From assembly GCF_009650605.1 (NCBI RefSeq), contig NZ_WAJT01000001.1, positions 1,674,001 through 1,738,000 on the forward strand: a stretch of DNA of 64,000 bases, written 5' to 3'. The DNA comes from Labrenzia sp. CE80. GTDB lineage: Bacteria; Pseudomonadota; Alphaproteobacteria; Rhizobiales; Stappiaceae. A program made the translations under genes and the position numbers. Shown here piece after piece: positions 44,410-53,543 of the stretch. The notes beneath the pieces are model-generated. The model did not search any database. It saw only the letters and a list, made by a program, of their open reading frames with translations, and had not been told where the DNA came from. The stretch's first letter is position 1. Each line of letters starts with the position of its first letter.

Positions 44410-45003
44410 ATGCAAATTATCCTTCTTGAGCGCATCGCCAAGCTCGGACAGATGGGCGACACCGTCCGCGTTCGTGACGGCTATGCCCGCAACTTCCTTC
44501 TGCCTCAGGGCAAGGCTCTTCGTGCAAACAAGGCCAACATGGCCAAGTTCGAAGGCCAGCGAGCCCAGCTTGAAGCCCGCAACCTCGAACGCCGCGAAGA
44601 AGCATCTGCTGTCGCTGCCAAGCTCGACGGCGAAAGCCAGGTCATGATCCGTTCGGCTGGTGAAACCGGCCAGCTCTACGGTTCCGTTTCCAAGCGCGAT
44701 ATCGCTGAAGGCCTGACCGCAGCTGGTTTCTCTGTTGCACGCAGCCAGGTTGAGCTCAACACGCCGATCAAGACCATCGGTCTTCACAGCGTTCTGGTTG
44801 CCCTGCACCCGGAAGTCGAAGTCACGGTCGTGATCAACGTCGCACGCTCCGAAGACGAAGCAAACCGTCAGGCTGCTGGTGAAGATCTCACCGCTCCTGA
44901 GCAGGACATCTTCGAATTCGAGGAAGACGAAGAAGACGAGACCGAGGGTGAAGGTGAAGAAGGCGAAGCTTCTGAGGAAGTCGCCGAGGAAGAAGAAGCC
45001 TAA
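44410..45003 (+). CDS. rplI: 50S ribosomal protein L9
   Basis: Protein of 197 residues against about 150 for typical L9. The N-terminal domain (MQIILLERIAKLGQMGDTV, RDGYARNFLLPQGKA) and C-terminal L9 domain (GSVSKRDIAEGLTAAGF, KTIGLHSVLVALHPEVEVTV) are normal. The extra 40 or so residues at the end are almost all Glu and Asp, with Gly, Ala and Ser. It binds 23S rRNA domain V. It is separated from rpsR by the hairpin region. Confidence 0.96.
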   Translation: MQIILLERIAKLGQMGDTVRVRDGYARNFLLPQGKALRANKANMAKFEGQRAQLEARNLERREEASAVAAKLDGESQVMIRSAGETGQLYGSVSKRDIAEGLTAAGFSVARSQVELNTPIKTIGLHSVLVALHPEVEVTVVINVARSEDEANRQAAGEDLTAPEQDIFEFEEDEEDETEGEGEEGEASEEVAEEEEA

Positions 45004-45362
45004 TCGGCTTCAAGGCCTCTCACCTGACCGATTACAGAACGGCGCTCCTCGGAGCGCCGTTTTTGTTTTCAAGGCACTTCAACTTTCGGCATTTCTACCT
45101 GTTCAAAGGAAACCTCTCCGCCCAGGCAAAAACGCACGAGTTTACCGCGTCTTTGTGTATACGTTAATTTTTATTAACCATTTCAATGACTAAGCCAGTC
45201 AGGCTTCCGAGTCTCTTTCTGCCTGCGGCGTCAAGGCGTTGCTCCAGATTTCCCCGATGATTTCGACCCGGCTAAGGGAATCGGAGTCAAGATTTTTGAT
45301 TCCTTGAAGCGCCGCTCCAGATCCGGTTAGACGATACCCACACGGGTCATTCGGGGGACGCC
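45004..45362. promoter_or_regulatory. rplI-dnaB intergenic region with TTAAT-N4-ATTAACC and TTAACCAT boxes
   Basis: 359 bases holding the rplI terminator (listed separately) and the likely dnaB promoter. GTTAAT-N4-ATTAAC at 45163-45178 is a perfect inverted repeat, and TTAACCAT lies at 45174-45181. Both patterns resemble reported CtrA recognition forms. The rest of the gap shows no gene or strong hairpin. Confidence 0.4.
45038..45068 (+). terminator. Rho-independent terminator after rplI
   Basis: Stem AACGGCGCTCC/GGAGCGCCGTT (45038-45048 with 45051-45061; inner pairs likely open to give a 4-base loop), then TTTT. Confidence 0.85.
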
Positions 45363-46847
45363 ATGAAGGGCAAATTACAGTCAGTAGAAACTGAAGATGC
45401 TGCACAGCGCCTGGCGCCGCACAACGCGGAAGCAGAACGCCAGCTCCTCGGTGCGATTCTGGTCAACAACGAGACCTACTATCGTGTTTCTGACTTTCTC
45501 GAGCCTTTCCATTTTTTCGTTCCGCCGCATCAGGACATCTACGAAAAGATCGGGCAGCTGATCCGGGCCGGAAAGACCGCCTCACCGATCACTTTGAAGA
45601 CCTTTTACCCTGCAGACACCAAGATCGCCGAGCTTAGCGCGACACAGTTCCTGTTGCGGCTTGCAGCGGATGCGGCCTCGATCATCAACGCGGAAGACTA
45701 TGGGCGCACGATCTATGATCTCGCCATGCGCCGGAACCTGATCCGGATCGGCGAAGACATGGTCAACATCGCCTATGACGCGCCGATCGACGTCCCGCCC
45801 AACCAGCAGATCGATGATGCTGAACGCCGCCTGTTCGAGCTGGCAGAAACCGGTCGACAGGAAGGCGGTTTTGTAAGCTTCGGTGATGCGCTCACCGAAA
45901 CCATCGAGATGGCGCATGCAGCCTGGAATCGTGAAGGCGCGCTGTCTGGAATTTCGACCGGCCTGACCGATCTTGACCGGCTTATGGGTGGCCTGCAGCA
46001 TTCGGATCTGATCGTGCTGGCGGCACGTCCCGCGATGGGCAAGACCTCGCTGGTGACGAACATTGCCTACAACATTGCTCAGGCCTTTCAGGCCGAGGAA
46101 CAACCGGATGGCTCGCTCAAAACGGTGAACGGCGGTGTGGTCGGTTTCTTCTCGCTTGAGATGTCCGCCGAACAGCTCGCGACACGAATTATTTCAGAAC
46201 AGACGGAGGTTTCCTCGTCGAAGATCCGGCGCGGAGACATTACCGAGGAAGAATTCACCAAGCTGGCGGGCGCTGCCCAGCACATGCAGACCGTTCCCCT
46301 GCATGTCGACCAGACCGGCGGCATCTCAATTGCCTCCCTTGTTGCACGTGCACGGCGGCTGAAGCGCCAGCGCGGCCTCGATCTGATCGTGGTGGATTAT
46401 ATTCAGCTTCTGTCGGGAACATCCAAGACCGCTGGCAACCGCGTGCAGGAAGTGACGGAAATCACCACGGGCCTCAAGGCGCTGGCCAAGGAATTGAACG
46501 TTCCGGTACTCGCCTTGTCTCAGCTGTCTCGACAGGTGGAAAACCGGGACGACAAGCGCCCGCAACTTTCTGACCTTCGTGAATCCGGCTCAATCGAGCA
46601 GGACGCCGACGTGGTCATGTTCATCTATCGAGACGAATATTATCTGTCGAAGACCGAACCGGAAGAAGGGTCTCCGGAGCACGAAGTCTGGCGGGACAAG
46701 GTAGAGCGGGTCAAAGGCAAGGCTGAAATCATCATCGCCAAGCAGCGTCACGGGCCAACCGGCACGGTGAACCTGCACTTCGAAGGCCAATACACCCGCT
46801 TCTCGGATCTTGCACAAGACGATTACATGCCCGACCGGCACGACTAG
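45363..46847 (+). CDS. dnaB: Replicative DNA helicase
   Basis: Protein of 494 residues. The N-terminal primase-binding domain (PHNAEAERQLLGAILVNNETY) is followed by a RecA-like helicase core. Walker A is ARPAMGKTS, IVVDYIQLLSG gives Walker B, and LSQLSRQVENRDDKRP and LRESGSIEQDAD are the conserved DnaB motifs. It unwinds DNA 5' to 3' at the fork as a hexamer. No intein or insertion is present. Confidence 0.97.
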   Translation: MKGKLQSVETEDAAQRLAPHNAEAERQLLGAILVNNETYYRVSDFLEPFHFFVPPHQDIYEKIGQLIRAGKTASPITLKTFYPADTKIAELSATQFLLRLAADAASIINAEDYGRTIYDLAMRRNLIRIGEDMVNIAYDAPIDVPPNQQIDDAERRLFELAETGRQEGGFVSFGDALTETIEMAHAAWNREGALSGISTGLTDLDRLMGGLQHSDLIVLAARPAMGKTSLVTNIAYNIAQAFQAEEQPDGSLKTVNGGVVGFFSLEMSAEQLATRIISEQTEVSSSKIRRGDITEEEFTKLAGAAQHMQTVPLHVDQTGGISIASLVARARRLKRQRGLDLIVVDYIQLLSGTSKTAGNRVQEVTEITTGLKALAKELNVPVLALSQLSRQVENRDDKRPQLSDLRESGSIEQDADVVMFIYRDEYYLSKTEPEEGSPEHEVWRDKVERVKGKAEIIIAKQRHGPTGTVNLHFEGQYTRFSDLAQDDYMPDRHD

Positions 46848-46890
46848 CATGTACTTGGTCAGTGGCCGCTTCTGCGACACTCAGTCGTGC

Positions 46891-46911
46891 AAAGGCCATG
46901 GCATGGCCTTT
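46891..46911 (+). terminator. Hairpin between dnaB and alr
   Basis: 9-bp perfect stem (46891-46899 with 46903-46911) with a 3-base loop GGC. The arms carry AAA and TTT ends but no longer T-run follows, so it is a moderate terminator candidate for dnaB. Confidence 0.55.
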
Positions 46912-46998
46912 GTCTTGGGATTACTCTGAATTTGGCGAGCCAATTCAGTGGCCGATTCTATCAACTGGACTTCAAGAGGCAGCTCCTTGCAGGACGTC

Positions 46999-48153
46999 AT
47001 GCGCGCATCTGAGAACCTCGCCGGCGGGCGCCTGACCATCGACCGCGATGCCATCGCTGCAAACTGGTCTCTTCTGAAGGGGCTCCTGAAGCCGGGTACG
47101 ACTTGCGCTGCGACCATCAAGGCTGATGCCTACGGAACCGGTGCCGCGAGCACGGCACAGCGTTTGTGGGAAGCGGGTTGCACGACGTTTTTCGTCGCCT
47201 TGCCAGAGGAAGGAGCCCTAGTTCGCTCAGCGCTGCCTGATGCCACTGTCTATATTCTCGGCGGCCTCTTCCCCGGTACCGCGTCAGACCTTGCGGGTGC
47301 AAACCTCATTCCGGTGCTGAACTCGGTCGCAGAGGCTCGGGAATGGGCGGGTTTTTGCAAGGCAGAAAGCAGAGCCTTTCCTGCCGCTCTTCAGCTGAAC
47401 ACGGGCATGAACCGCCTCGGCATGGATCCGGAAGACTTCGCAGATGTCATGGCGCAAAAAGAGCTGACTGGCAGTTTCGACATTGCCCTGCTCATGACTC
47501 ATTTGGCCTGTGGCTCCGATCCGGAGCACCCTCTCAACCGACATCAACTCAAGACCTTTGTCGCGGCGACACAGCCCTTCAGCACCCTGCCGCGTTCGAT
47601 GGCAAACTCTGCCGGGGTTTTCCTAGGACCAGACTATCATTTCGATCTTGCGCGGCCGGGGATCTCGCTCTACGGCGGCAAAGCACTGGACACTGCGCCG
47701 AATATCATGTCCCCGGTTGCCATGGTCGAGGCCAGGGTCATGCAAATCCGCAACGTGCCCAAGGGCCAGACCATTGGCTATGGCGGGGTGGAGACCGCGG
47801 CCCGTGACAGCAAGATTGCGTTGGTCGCAGCCGGCTATGCGGACGGGCTGCATCGACGCGCTGGCTCCAGCGATGATCGGCCAGGCGGCTTTGGCGTCAT
47901 CGAGGGCCACAAGCTCCCGCTGATCGGCCGGGTCTCAATGGACATGATCGCCTTGGATGTGACTGACGTTCCAGGTGATGTCGTCACGCGCGGCTCCCTT
48001 GTGGAAATGCTCGGCCCAAATGTTGCGGCCTCAGACCTTGCAGCTTATGCCGAGACCATTGACTACGAATATCTCACAGGTCTTGGACGGCGCTATCATC
48101 GCCGCTACGCCGCCCTGCCCGCGCCACAAGAGCGCTGTGGAGTTTCCGTCTGA
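46999..48153 (+). CDS. alr: Alanine racemase
   Basis: PLP enzyme of 384 residues from this start. It makes D-alanine for peptidoglycan. Lys41 in ATIKADAYGTG forms the Schiff base, GYADGLHRR is the second conserved segment, and RVSMDMIALDVT holds the C-terminal domain motif. ATG at 46999 is preceded by AGGA (spacing 4). The frame also opens from GTG at 46948 (17 more residues) but with no ribosome-binding site. Its stop overlaps the radA start by one base. Confidence 0.94.
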   Translation: MRASENLAGGRLTIDRDAIAANWSLLKGLLKPGTTCAATIKADAYGTGAASTAQRLWEAGCTTFFVALPEEGALVRSALPDATVYILGGLFPGTASDLAGANLIPVLNSVAEAREWAGFCKAESRAFPAALQLNTGMNRLGMDPEDFADVMAQKELTGSFDIALLMTHLACGSDPEHPLNRHQLKTFVAATQPFSTLPRSMANSAGVFLGPDYHFDLARPGISLYGGKALDTAPNIMSPVAMVEARVMQIRNVPKGQTIGYGGVETAARDSKIALVAAGYADGLHRRAGSSDDRPGGFGVIEGHKLPLIGRVSMDMIALDVTDVPGDVVTRGSLVEMLGPNVAASDLAAYAETIDYEYLTGLGRRYHRRYAALPAPQERCGVSV

Positions 48154-49547
48154 TGGCACGCCGTTCCACAAGCTTCGTTTGCCAGTCATGCGGGGCGGTC
48201 TATCCCAAGTGGACGGGACGCTGCGAATCCTGCGGCGAGTGGAACTCCATCGTCGAAGAGCAAGCCAGCGGTGGTGTTGGTGGCGGTCCAGCCAAGACCA
48301 AGCCGACCAAGGGCCGTATCGTTCCTCTGGTCGGCCTACAGGGGGACACCAAGGAAGCACCCAGGATCCAGAGCGGCATCAAGGAACTCGACCGGGTCAC
48401 CGGTGGTGGTTTTGTCCGTGGTTCGGCGCTGCTCGTAGGCGGTGATCCTGGCATCGGCAAGTCGACGCTCCTGATCCAGGCAGCAGCCGCCTTTGCCCGT
48501 CTGGGGCACAAGGCTGTCTATATTTCGGGCGAGGAAGCCATCGGCCAGGTGCGCTTGCGTGCGGAGCGTCTCGGTCTAGCGGATGCTCCTGTCGCTCTTG
48601 CCGCTGAAACCAGCGTCGAAGACATATTGGCCACCCTGCAGGATGGGGAGCCGCCTGCCCTGCTGATCCTGGATTCAATCCAGACGCTGTGGACCGAACA
48701 AGCTGATTCCCCGCCAGGAACGGTGACCCAGGTTCGCGCCTCGGCCCAGGCGATGGTCCGCTACGCCAAGAAGTTCGGGACCACGCTTGTTCTCGTCGGC
48801 CATGTCACCAAAGATGGCCAGATTGCAGGACCACGGGTCGTGGAACATATGGTCGATGCCGTTCTCTATTTCGAAGGCGACGGCGCGCATCAATTCCGCA
48901 TTCTGAGATCGGTGAAAAACCGCTTCGGGGCGACCGATGAGATCGGCGTCTTTGAAATGACCGGGGCAGGTCTGTCGGAAGTTGCCAATCCTTCTGCGCT
49001 TTTCCTGGGCGAACGATCGACCAACTCCCCGGGTGCTGCCGTTTTTGCCGGCCTTGAAGGTTCGCGCCCTTTGCTGATTGAGGTGCAAGCGCTCGTTGCT
49101 CCCTCGCCGCTCGGCACACCACGGCGCGCAGTGATCGGCTGGGACAGCGCCCGCCTGTCGATGATCCTGGCAGTATTAGAAGCGCGCTGCGGTGTGCGCT
49201 TTTCCCAGCACGACGTCTATCTGAATGTCGCCGGAGGGCTTAAAATCAACGAGCCGGGAGCGGACTTGGCTGTCGCCGCGGCACTTGTATCCTCACTCAG
49301 CGGGCTTGCCCTTCCGGCCAATTGCGTCTATTTCGGCGAGATCAGTCTGTCGGGAGCGATACGACCTGTCGCTCAGGCGCAATCAAGGCTGAAAGAGGCC
49401 CATAAACTGGGTTTCGACAAGGCATTCTGTCCAAAGGGAAACCTGAAGGATGGAAGGCGTACAGATTTCGCGGCGACGGGCCTCGAGGAACTCGGGGGTT
49501 TCATCGCCAAAATTGCGGCAAAGGGAGGATCGGGCGCAGACGCCTGA
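48153..49547 (+). CDS. radA: DNA repair protein RadA
   Basis: Protein of 464 residues. An N-terminal zinc finger (CQSCGAVYPKWTGRCESCGEW) comes first, then a RecA-like ATPase with Walker A GDPGIGKST and the RadA-specific KNRFG in SVKNRFGATDE. A C-terminal Lon-like domain holds ARCGVRF and GEISLSGAIRPV. It drives branch migration during recombination. Coupled to alr by a TGATG overlap. Confidence 0.97.
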   Translation: MARRSTSFVCQSCGAVYPKWTGRCESCGEWNSIVEEQASGGVGGGPAKTKPTKGRIVPLVGLQGDTKEAPRIQSGIKELDRVTGGGFVRGSALLVGGDPGIGKSTLLIQAAAAFARLGHKAVYISGEEAIGQVRLRAERLGLADAPVALAAETSVEDILATLQDGEPPALLILDSIQTLWTEQADSPPGTVTQVRASAQAMVRYAKKFGTTLVLVGHVTKDGQIAGPRVVEHMVDAVLYFEGDGAHQFRILRSVKNRFGATDEIGVFEMTGAGLSEVANPSALFLGERSTNSPGAAVFAGLEGSRPLLIEVQALVAPSPLGTPRRAVIGWDSARLSMILAVLEARCGVRFSQHDVYLNVAGGLKINEPGADLAVAAALVSSLSGLALPANCVYFGEISLSGAIRPVAQAQSRLKEAHKLGFDKAFCPKGNLKDGRRTDFAATGLEELGGFIAKIAAKGGSGADA

Positions 49548-49628
49548 GTACCTAAGCCCATTGCCTTATGATGCCGACCCGGCGCATGACGCGCCGTGGC
49601 AGGCCCGGACTAGGGACTGAACAGACAC

Positions 49629-50246
49629 ATGCCGATCACGCTGCTCGACGGAATACTTCTCGTCATCATGCTCATCTCGGCTGTCCTGGCCATGATCCGT
49701 GGCTTCGTACGTGAAGTCCTTTCCATCGCGTCCTGGGTCGCGGCGGCGGCTGCCGCTTTCCTGCTCTACAAGCAAGTCCTGCCTTATGCGAAACAGTATA
49801 TCGCTCACGATCTCGTCGCGCTTGGCGCATCTGTCGCCGTCGTCTTCATCGTGACGCTGCTGATCGTCTCCTACATCACCATGCGGATTTCCGACTTCGT
49901 TCTGGACAGCCGGATCGGCGCTCTGGACCGGACACTTGGTTTCGTCTTCGGAGCCGTGCGTGGCATGCTGCTCGTCGTCGTTGCGCTGATGTTCTTCAAC
50001 TGGTTCGTTCAGCCGGAACAGCAGCCAGGTTGGGTTCTCAAGGCGAAGTCCCGCCCGATCCTGATTTCCGTGGGAGAGCGGCTTGTAGCTGTGCTGCCGG
50101 AGGATCCTGAGCGCGCAATCATGGATAAGCTTCGCAATGGCAACGCCGCCGGAACGACAGGTGGCGAGGGTGAAGGCGAGGAAGAAGCTGGATACAGCGC
50201 CTCTGAGCGGCAAGGGCTCGAACAGCTCACCACCGGCAGCAATTGA
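49629..50246 (+). CDS. cvpA: CvpA family membrane protein
   Basis: The 205-residue protein has four hydrophobic segments: ITLLDGILLVIMLISAVLAMI, ISIA to AAAAAFLLY, VALGASVAVVFIVTLLIVSYI, and GAVRGMLLVVVALMFF. A polar tail rich in Gly and Glu follows. Named for colicin V production in E. coli; its exact role is unsettled. Position directly before purF is the same as in E. coli. Confidence 0.9.
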   Translation: MPITLLDGILLVIMLISAVLAMIRGFVREVLSIASWVAAAAAAFLLYKQVLPYAKQYIAHDLVALGASVAVVFIVTLLIVSYITMRISDFVLDSRIGALDRTLGFVFGAVRGMLLVVVALMFFNWFVQPEQQPGWVLKAKSRPILISVGERLVAVLPEDPERAIMDKLRNGNAAGTTGGEGEGEEEAGYSASERQGLEQLTTGSN

Positions 50247-50345
50247 CCCTAGGCTGGAGTGGTAAAACGCTCGTGGTCCAGCGCCGACGTTACGATTTAC
50301 GATGCCCTGCGCGGCTTGACGCGTGGTAACACAAGGAGCTTCGCC

Positions 50346-51818
50346 ATGCTGGGCGAGACCGATCTCAATGAGTGCTTCGATCCCAATGCCGACCGGCTGC
50401 AGGAAGAGTGTGGCGTCTTCGGCGTCCTCGGTCATGAGGATGCAAGCGCGCTGACTGCACTCGGGCTTCATGCCCTGCAGCACCGTGGCCAGGAAGCTGC
50501 CGGTATCGTTACCTACGACAACGACCAGTTCCGCGCCGAGCGCCATCTCGGGCTTGTTGGCGATCATTTCTCCAACGCCGAGACCATGGCCCGGCTGACA
50601 GGCATGGCCGCCATTGGCCATGTGAGATATTCCACAAGCGGCGAGACGATCCTGCGCAATGTGCAGCCGCTCTTTGCCGAATTGGAAGGTGGCGGCATCT
50701 CGATCTGCCACAATGGACATTTCACCAACGCCATGACGCTGCGTCGGCAGCTCATCCAGGACGGCGCTATTTGCCAGTCCACATCCGATTCCGAAGTTGT
50801 TCTTCAGCTTCTTGCCCGGTCACGGGAGAAGAAGATCGTGGATCGCTTTGTCGAGGCGATTTCCAAAATGGAAGGCGCCTATGCACTGGTCGCGCTGACC
50901 CGCAAGAAACTGATCGGCGCGCGCGACCCCTTCGGCATTCGTCCGTTGGTGCTCGGCGACCTCAACGGCGCTCCTGTGCTTGCCTCGGAGACCTGCGCAC
51001 TTGATATCATCGGTGCAACCTTCATTCGCGAGATCGAAAACGGCGAAGTGATCGTCTGTACGCCAGGCGGCATCGAATCCTTCTTCCCCTTTGGCAAACG
51101 CCCTGCCCGTCCCGACATCTTCGAATACATCTATTTTTCGCGGCCAGATTCAATCCTGGGCGGACGCAGCGTCTATGACGTTCGCAAGGAATTCGGCCGG
51201 CAGCTCGCCCGTGAGGCGCCGGTTGAAGCCGATGTGGTCGTGCCGGTTCCCGATTCCGGTGTACCGGCTGCGCTCGGCTACTCCCAGGAAGCAGGCATTC
51301 CCTTTGAGCTGGGCATCATTCGAAATCACTACGTCGGCCGCACGTTCATCGAGCCGACGCAGGCGATCCGGACGCTTGGCGTCAAGCTGAAGCATTCGGC
51401 CAATCGGAGCCAGATCGAGGGCAAACGTGTTGTCCTGATCGATGACAGTCTGGTGCGCGGCACAACATCGGTGAAGATTGTCCAGATGATCCGCGATGCC
51501 GGCGCCTCGGAAGTTCACTTCCGCCTGTCCAGCCCCCCGATCCGCTATTCGGACTATTACGGCATCGACACTCCCGTCCGTGAAAAGCTCCTTGCTGCCA
51601 AATACAATCTGGAAGAAATGCGCAACTACATCGGCGCCGATACTCTGGCGTTCCTGAGTGTTGACGGCGTTTACCGGGCCATGGGCCATGAGGGGCGCGA
51701 CAAGACCAACCCACAGTTCACCGACCATTGCTTTACCGGCGACTACCCAACGCCACTCACGGATCTGTCCGAAGAGCAGGAGTTCGCGCATCCGCCCCGC
51801 CTGGTTGAAGTGAGCTGA
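50346..51818 (+). CDS. purF: Amidophosphoribosyltransferase
   Basis: The 490-residue enzyme catalyses the first committed step of purine synthesis: PRPP plus glutamine to phosphoribosylamine. After a propeptide of 21 residues the nucleophile Cys22 lies in EECGVFG, followed by HALQHRGQEAAGI of the Ntn glutaminase domain. The PRPP site VVLIDDSLVRGTT is in the C-terminal half. ATG at 50346 follows AAGGAG by 7 bases; the frame is open to 50259 without support. Confidence 0.97.
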   Translation: MLGETDLNECFDPNADRLQEECGVFGVLGHEDASALTALGLHALQHRGQEAAGIVTYDNDQFRAERHLGLVGDHFSNAETMARLTGMAAIGHVRYSTSGETILRNVQPLFAELEGGGISICHNGHFTNAMTLRRQLIQDGAICQSTSDSEVVLQLLARSREKKIVDRFVEAISKMEGAYALVALTRKKLIGARDPFGIRPLVLGDLNGAPVLASETCALDIIGATFIREIENGEVIVCTPGGIESFFPFGKRPARPDIFEYIYFSRPDSILGGRSVYDVRKEFGRQLAREAPVEADVVVPVPDSGVPAALGYSQEAGIPFELGIIRNHYVGRTFIEPTQAIRTLGVKLKHSANRSQIEGKRVVLIDDSLVRGTTSVKIVQMIRDAGASEVHFRLSSPPIRYSDYYGIDTPVREKLLAAKYNLEEMRNYIGADTLAFLSVDGVYRAMGHEGRDKTNPQFTDHCFTGDYPTPLTDLSEEQEFAHPPRLVEVS

Positions 51819-51827
51819 GGACGCTGG

Positions 51828-52559
51828 ATGTCTAATGATTTTGAAGGCCAAGTGGCGGTCGTCACCGGCGCCTCACGCGGCATCGGCTATCAGGTTGCCA
51901 AAGAGCTGGGGAGCCGAGGCGCGCACGTGATCGCCATTGCCCGGACCGTTGGCGGGTTGGAAGAGCTGGACGACGACATCAAGGCTGCGGGCGGCCAATC
52001 AGCAACGCTCGTGCCTCTCGACCTGACAGACTACGACGCTCTTGATCGGCTCGGCGCGGCTATCTACGAGCGCTGGAAGAAGCTCGACATTCTGGTCGGC
52101 AACGCTGGTCAACTTGGCGTTCTTGCGCCGCTCGGACATATCAGCCCGAAGGACTTCGACAAGGTGATGGGGGCGAATGTGACGGCCAACTGGCGTCTGA
52201 TCCGGTCGCTTGATCCACTGCTGCGTCAGTCACCTGCCGGACGCGCGGTGTTCCTGACATCTCACCATGCACGCGAGGCGACGCCTTTCTGGGGACTTCA
52301 GTCGATTTCCAAGGCAGCTCTTGAAGCCATGGTGCGGACCTATGCTCATGAGACCGAGAAAACCGCGCTGCGCGTCAATTTGTTTGACCCAGGACCGGTT
52401 CGCACAGGATTGCGTGCCAAAGCCATGCCGGGCGAGGATCCCGATAAGCTGCCTCAACCGGCAGAGATCGTGCCTGACCTGCTAACAATGCTCGGAAGCG
52501 ACGTCACTGCGACCGGCCATCTTTTTGATCGCTCACGCGGCACGCTCGAGGCGCTTTAA
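51828..52559 (+). CDS. SDR-fold protein with a missing catalytic tyrosine
   Basis: Short-chain dehydrogenase/reductase fold of 243 residues. The cofactor motif VTGASRGIGYQVA, the NAG of VGNAGQLG, and Ser145 and Lys162 are in place. In the YxxxK motif the tyrosine position is Gln158 (codon CAG at 52299-52301; local sequence GLQSISKAAL). It lies 9 bases after purF, likely co-transcribed. Without the Tyr, ordinary proton transfer would be impaired, so it may be a binding or regulatory protein, or use another residue. Confidence 0.88.
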   Translation: MSNDFEGQVAVVTGASRGIGYQVAKELGSRGAHVIAIARTVGGLEELDDDIKAAGGQSATLVPLDLTDYDALDRLGAAIYERWKKLDILVGNAGQLGVLAPLGHISPKDFDKVMGANVTANWRLIRSLDPLLRQSPAGRAVFLTSHHAREATPFWGLQSISKAALEAMVRTYAHETEKTALRVNLFDPGPVRTGLRAKAMPGEDPDKLPQPAEIVPDLLTMLGSDVTATGHLFDRSRGTLEAL

Positions 52560-52585
52560 AGGCCCGTTTTTCGCTTCAGAATGAC

Positions 52586-52619
52586 AAAGGCGCGTCCTGA
52601 GCGGACGCGCCTTTTTTGT
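52586..52619. terminator. Bidirectional terminator after the SDR gene
   Basis: 12-bp perfect stem (52586-52597 with 52603-52614), loop TGAGC, then a T-run through 52617. It can end both the purF-SDR unit and the convergent suhB. Confidence 0.85.
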
Positions 52620-52655
52620 TTTGACGGACTTGTAGAAGACCGGTGATCGATAGCG

Positions 52656-53447
52656 CTATCGTCGTGGGCCGAAAGACGCTTCGACAATTTCAGCAATGTC
52701 CTTGAAGACGCCAGGTCCTCCGACGACGACGCGCGTGCCATTGGTCAGCGTACGGTCTGCATCATAGGGAGCAACCATGCCGCCAGCTTCCTCGGTGATC
52801 AGCATGCCAGCCAGGCAATCCCAAGCGTTCATGTGGGATTCGCAATAGCCAATGAGGCGACCGGAGGCCGCATAGGCGAGCATGAGGCCACCGGAGGCAT
52901 TACGGAAGAAAACACCACCCTTGGAGACCAGCGCGCCGATGCAGTTGATGGCGTCGCTGGCTTCGGACCGGCCGTTAAAGCCGACCCCCAGGGACCCATT
53001 GGACAAGCTGTCGCTGTCGGTGACCTTGATAGGCCTGTCATTCACGAACGCACCTTCGCCCTTGGCAGCACGGAACGTCTCGTTCGCATTGGGATCATGG
53101 ATGACGCCCACAACAGTTTCGCCGTCGTGGACGCAGGCAATGATCACGCACCATTGTGGGATACCTGAAACGAAATTGGCCGTCCCATCAATTGGATCGA
53201 TAACCCATGTGTAGCCAGACGTGCCTTCGACACGGCCGTGTTCCTCGCCAACGATACCGTCCTGCGGATAGGCTGCAGCCAGTTCCTTGCGAACCAGGGT
53301 TTCAACATCACGGTCAGCTTCAGAAACCAGATCCTGATGACCTTTTTTCGTTACCGTCAGGGTCTCGAGGCGGCGGAAGTAGTCCATTCCCAGTTCACCG
53401 GCCTTGCGGGCCAGGGTTGCGGCAAAATCGAGCCGTTCGGACGCCAT
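52656..53447 (-). CDS. suhB: Inositol monophosphatase family protein
   Basis: Protein of 263 residues with the metal-binding motifs of the family: GEEHGR, WVIDPIDGTANFVSGIP and WDCLAGMLITEEAGG. Mg-dependent phosphatases of this group act on myo-inositol phosphates, and SuhB also affects rRNA transcription; which applies here is not clear. ATG at 53447 (AAGGAG at 8 bases) is preferred to the TTG just before it. Confidence 0.92.
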   Translation of the reverse strand: MASERLDFAATLARKAGELGMDYFRRLETLTVTKKGHQDLVSEADRDVETLVRKELAAAYPQDGIVGEEHGRVEGTSGYTWVIDPIDGTANFVSGIPQWCVIIACVHDGETVVGVIHDPNANETFRAAKGEGAFVNDRPIKVTDSDSLSNGSLGVGFNGRSEASDAINCIGALVSKGGVFFRNASGGLMLAYAASGRLIGYCESHMNAWDCLAGMLITEEAGGMVAPYDADRTLTNGTRVVVGGPGVFKDIAEIVEASFGPRR

Positions 53448-53543
53448 CAAATGTCTCCTTGAAGGAAAATGAGAAGAAAGGAACAGGACGGCCCCAGAGT
53501 CGGAGCCGCTATCACTTAAGTGTCTTTTACGACGGAAAGTTGA

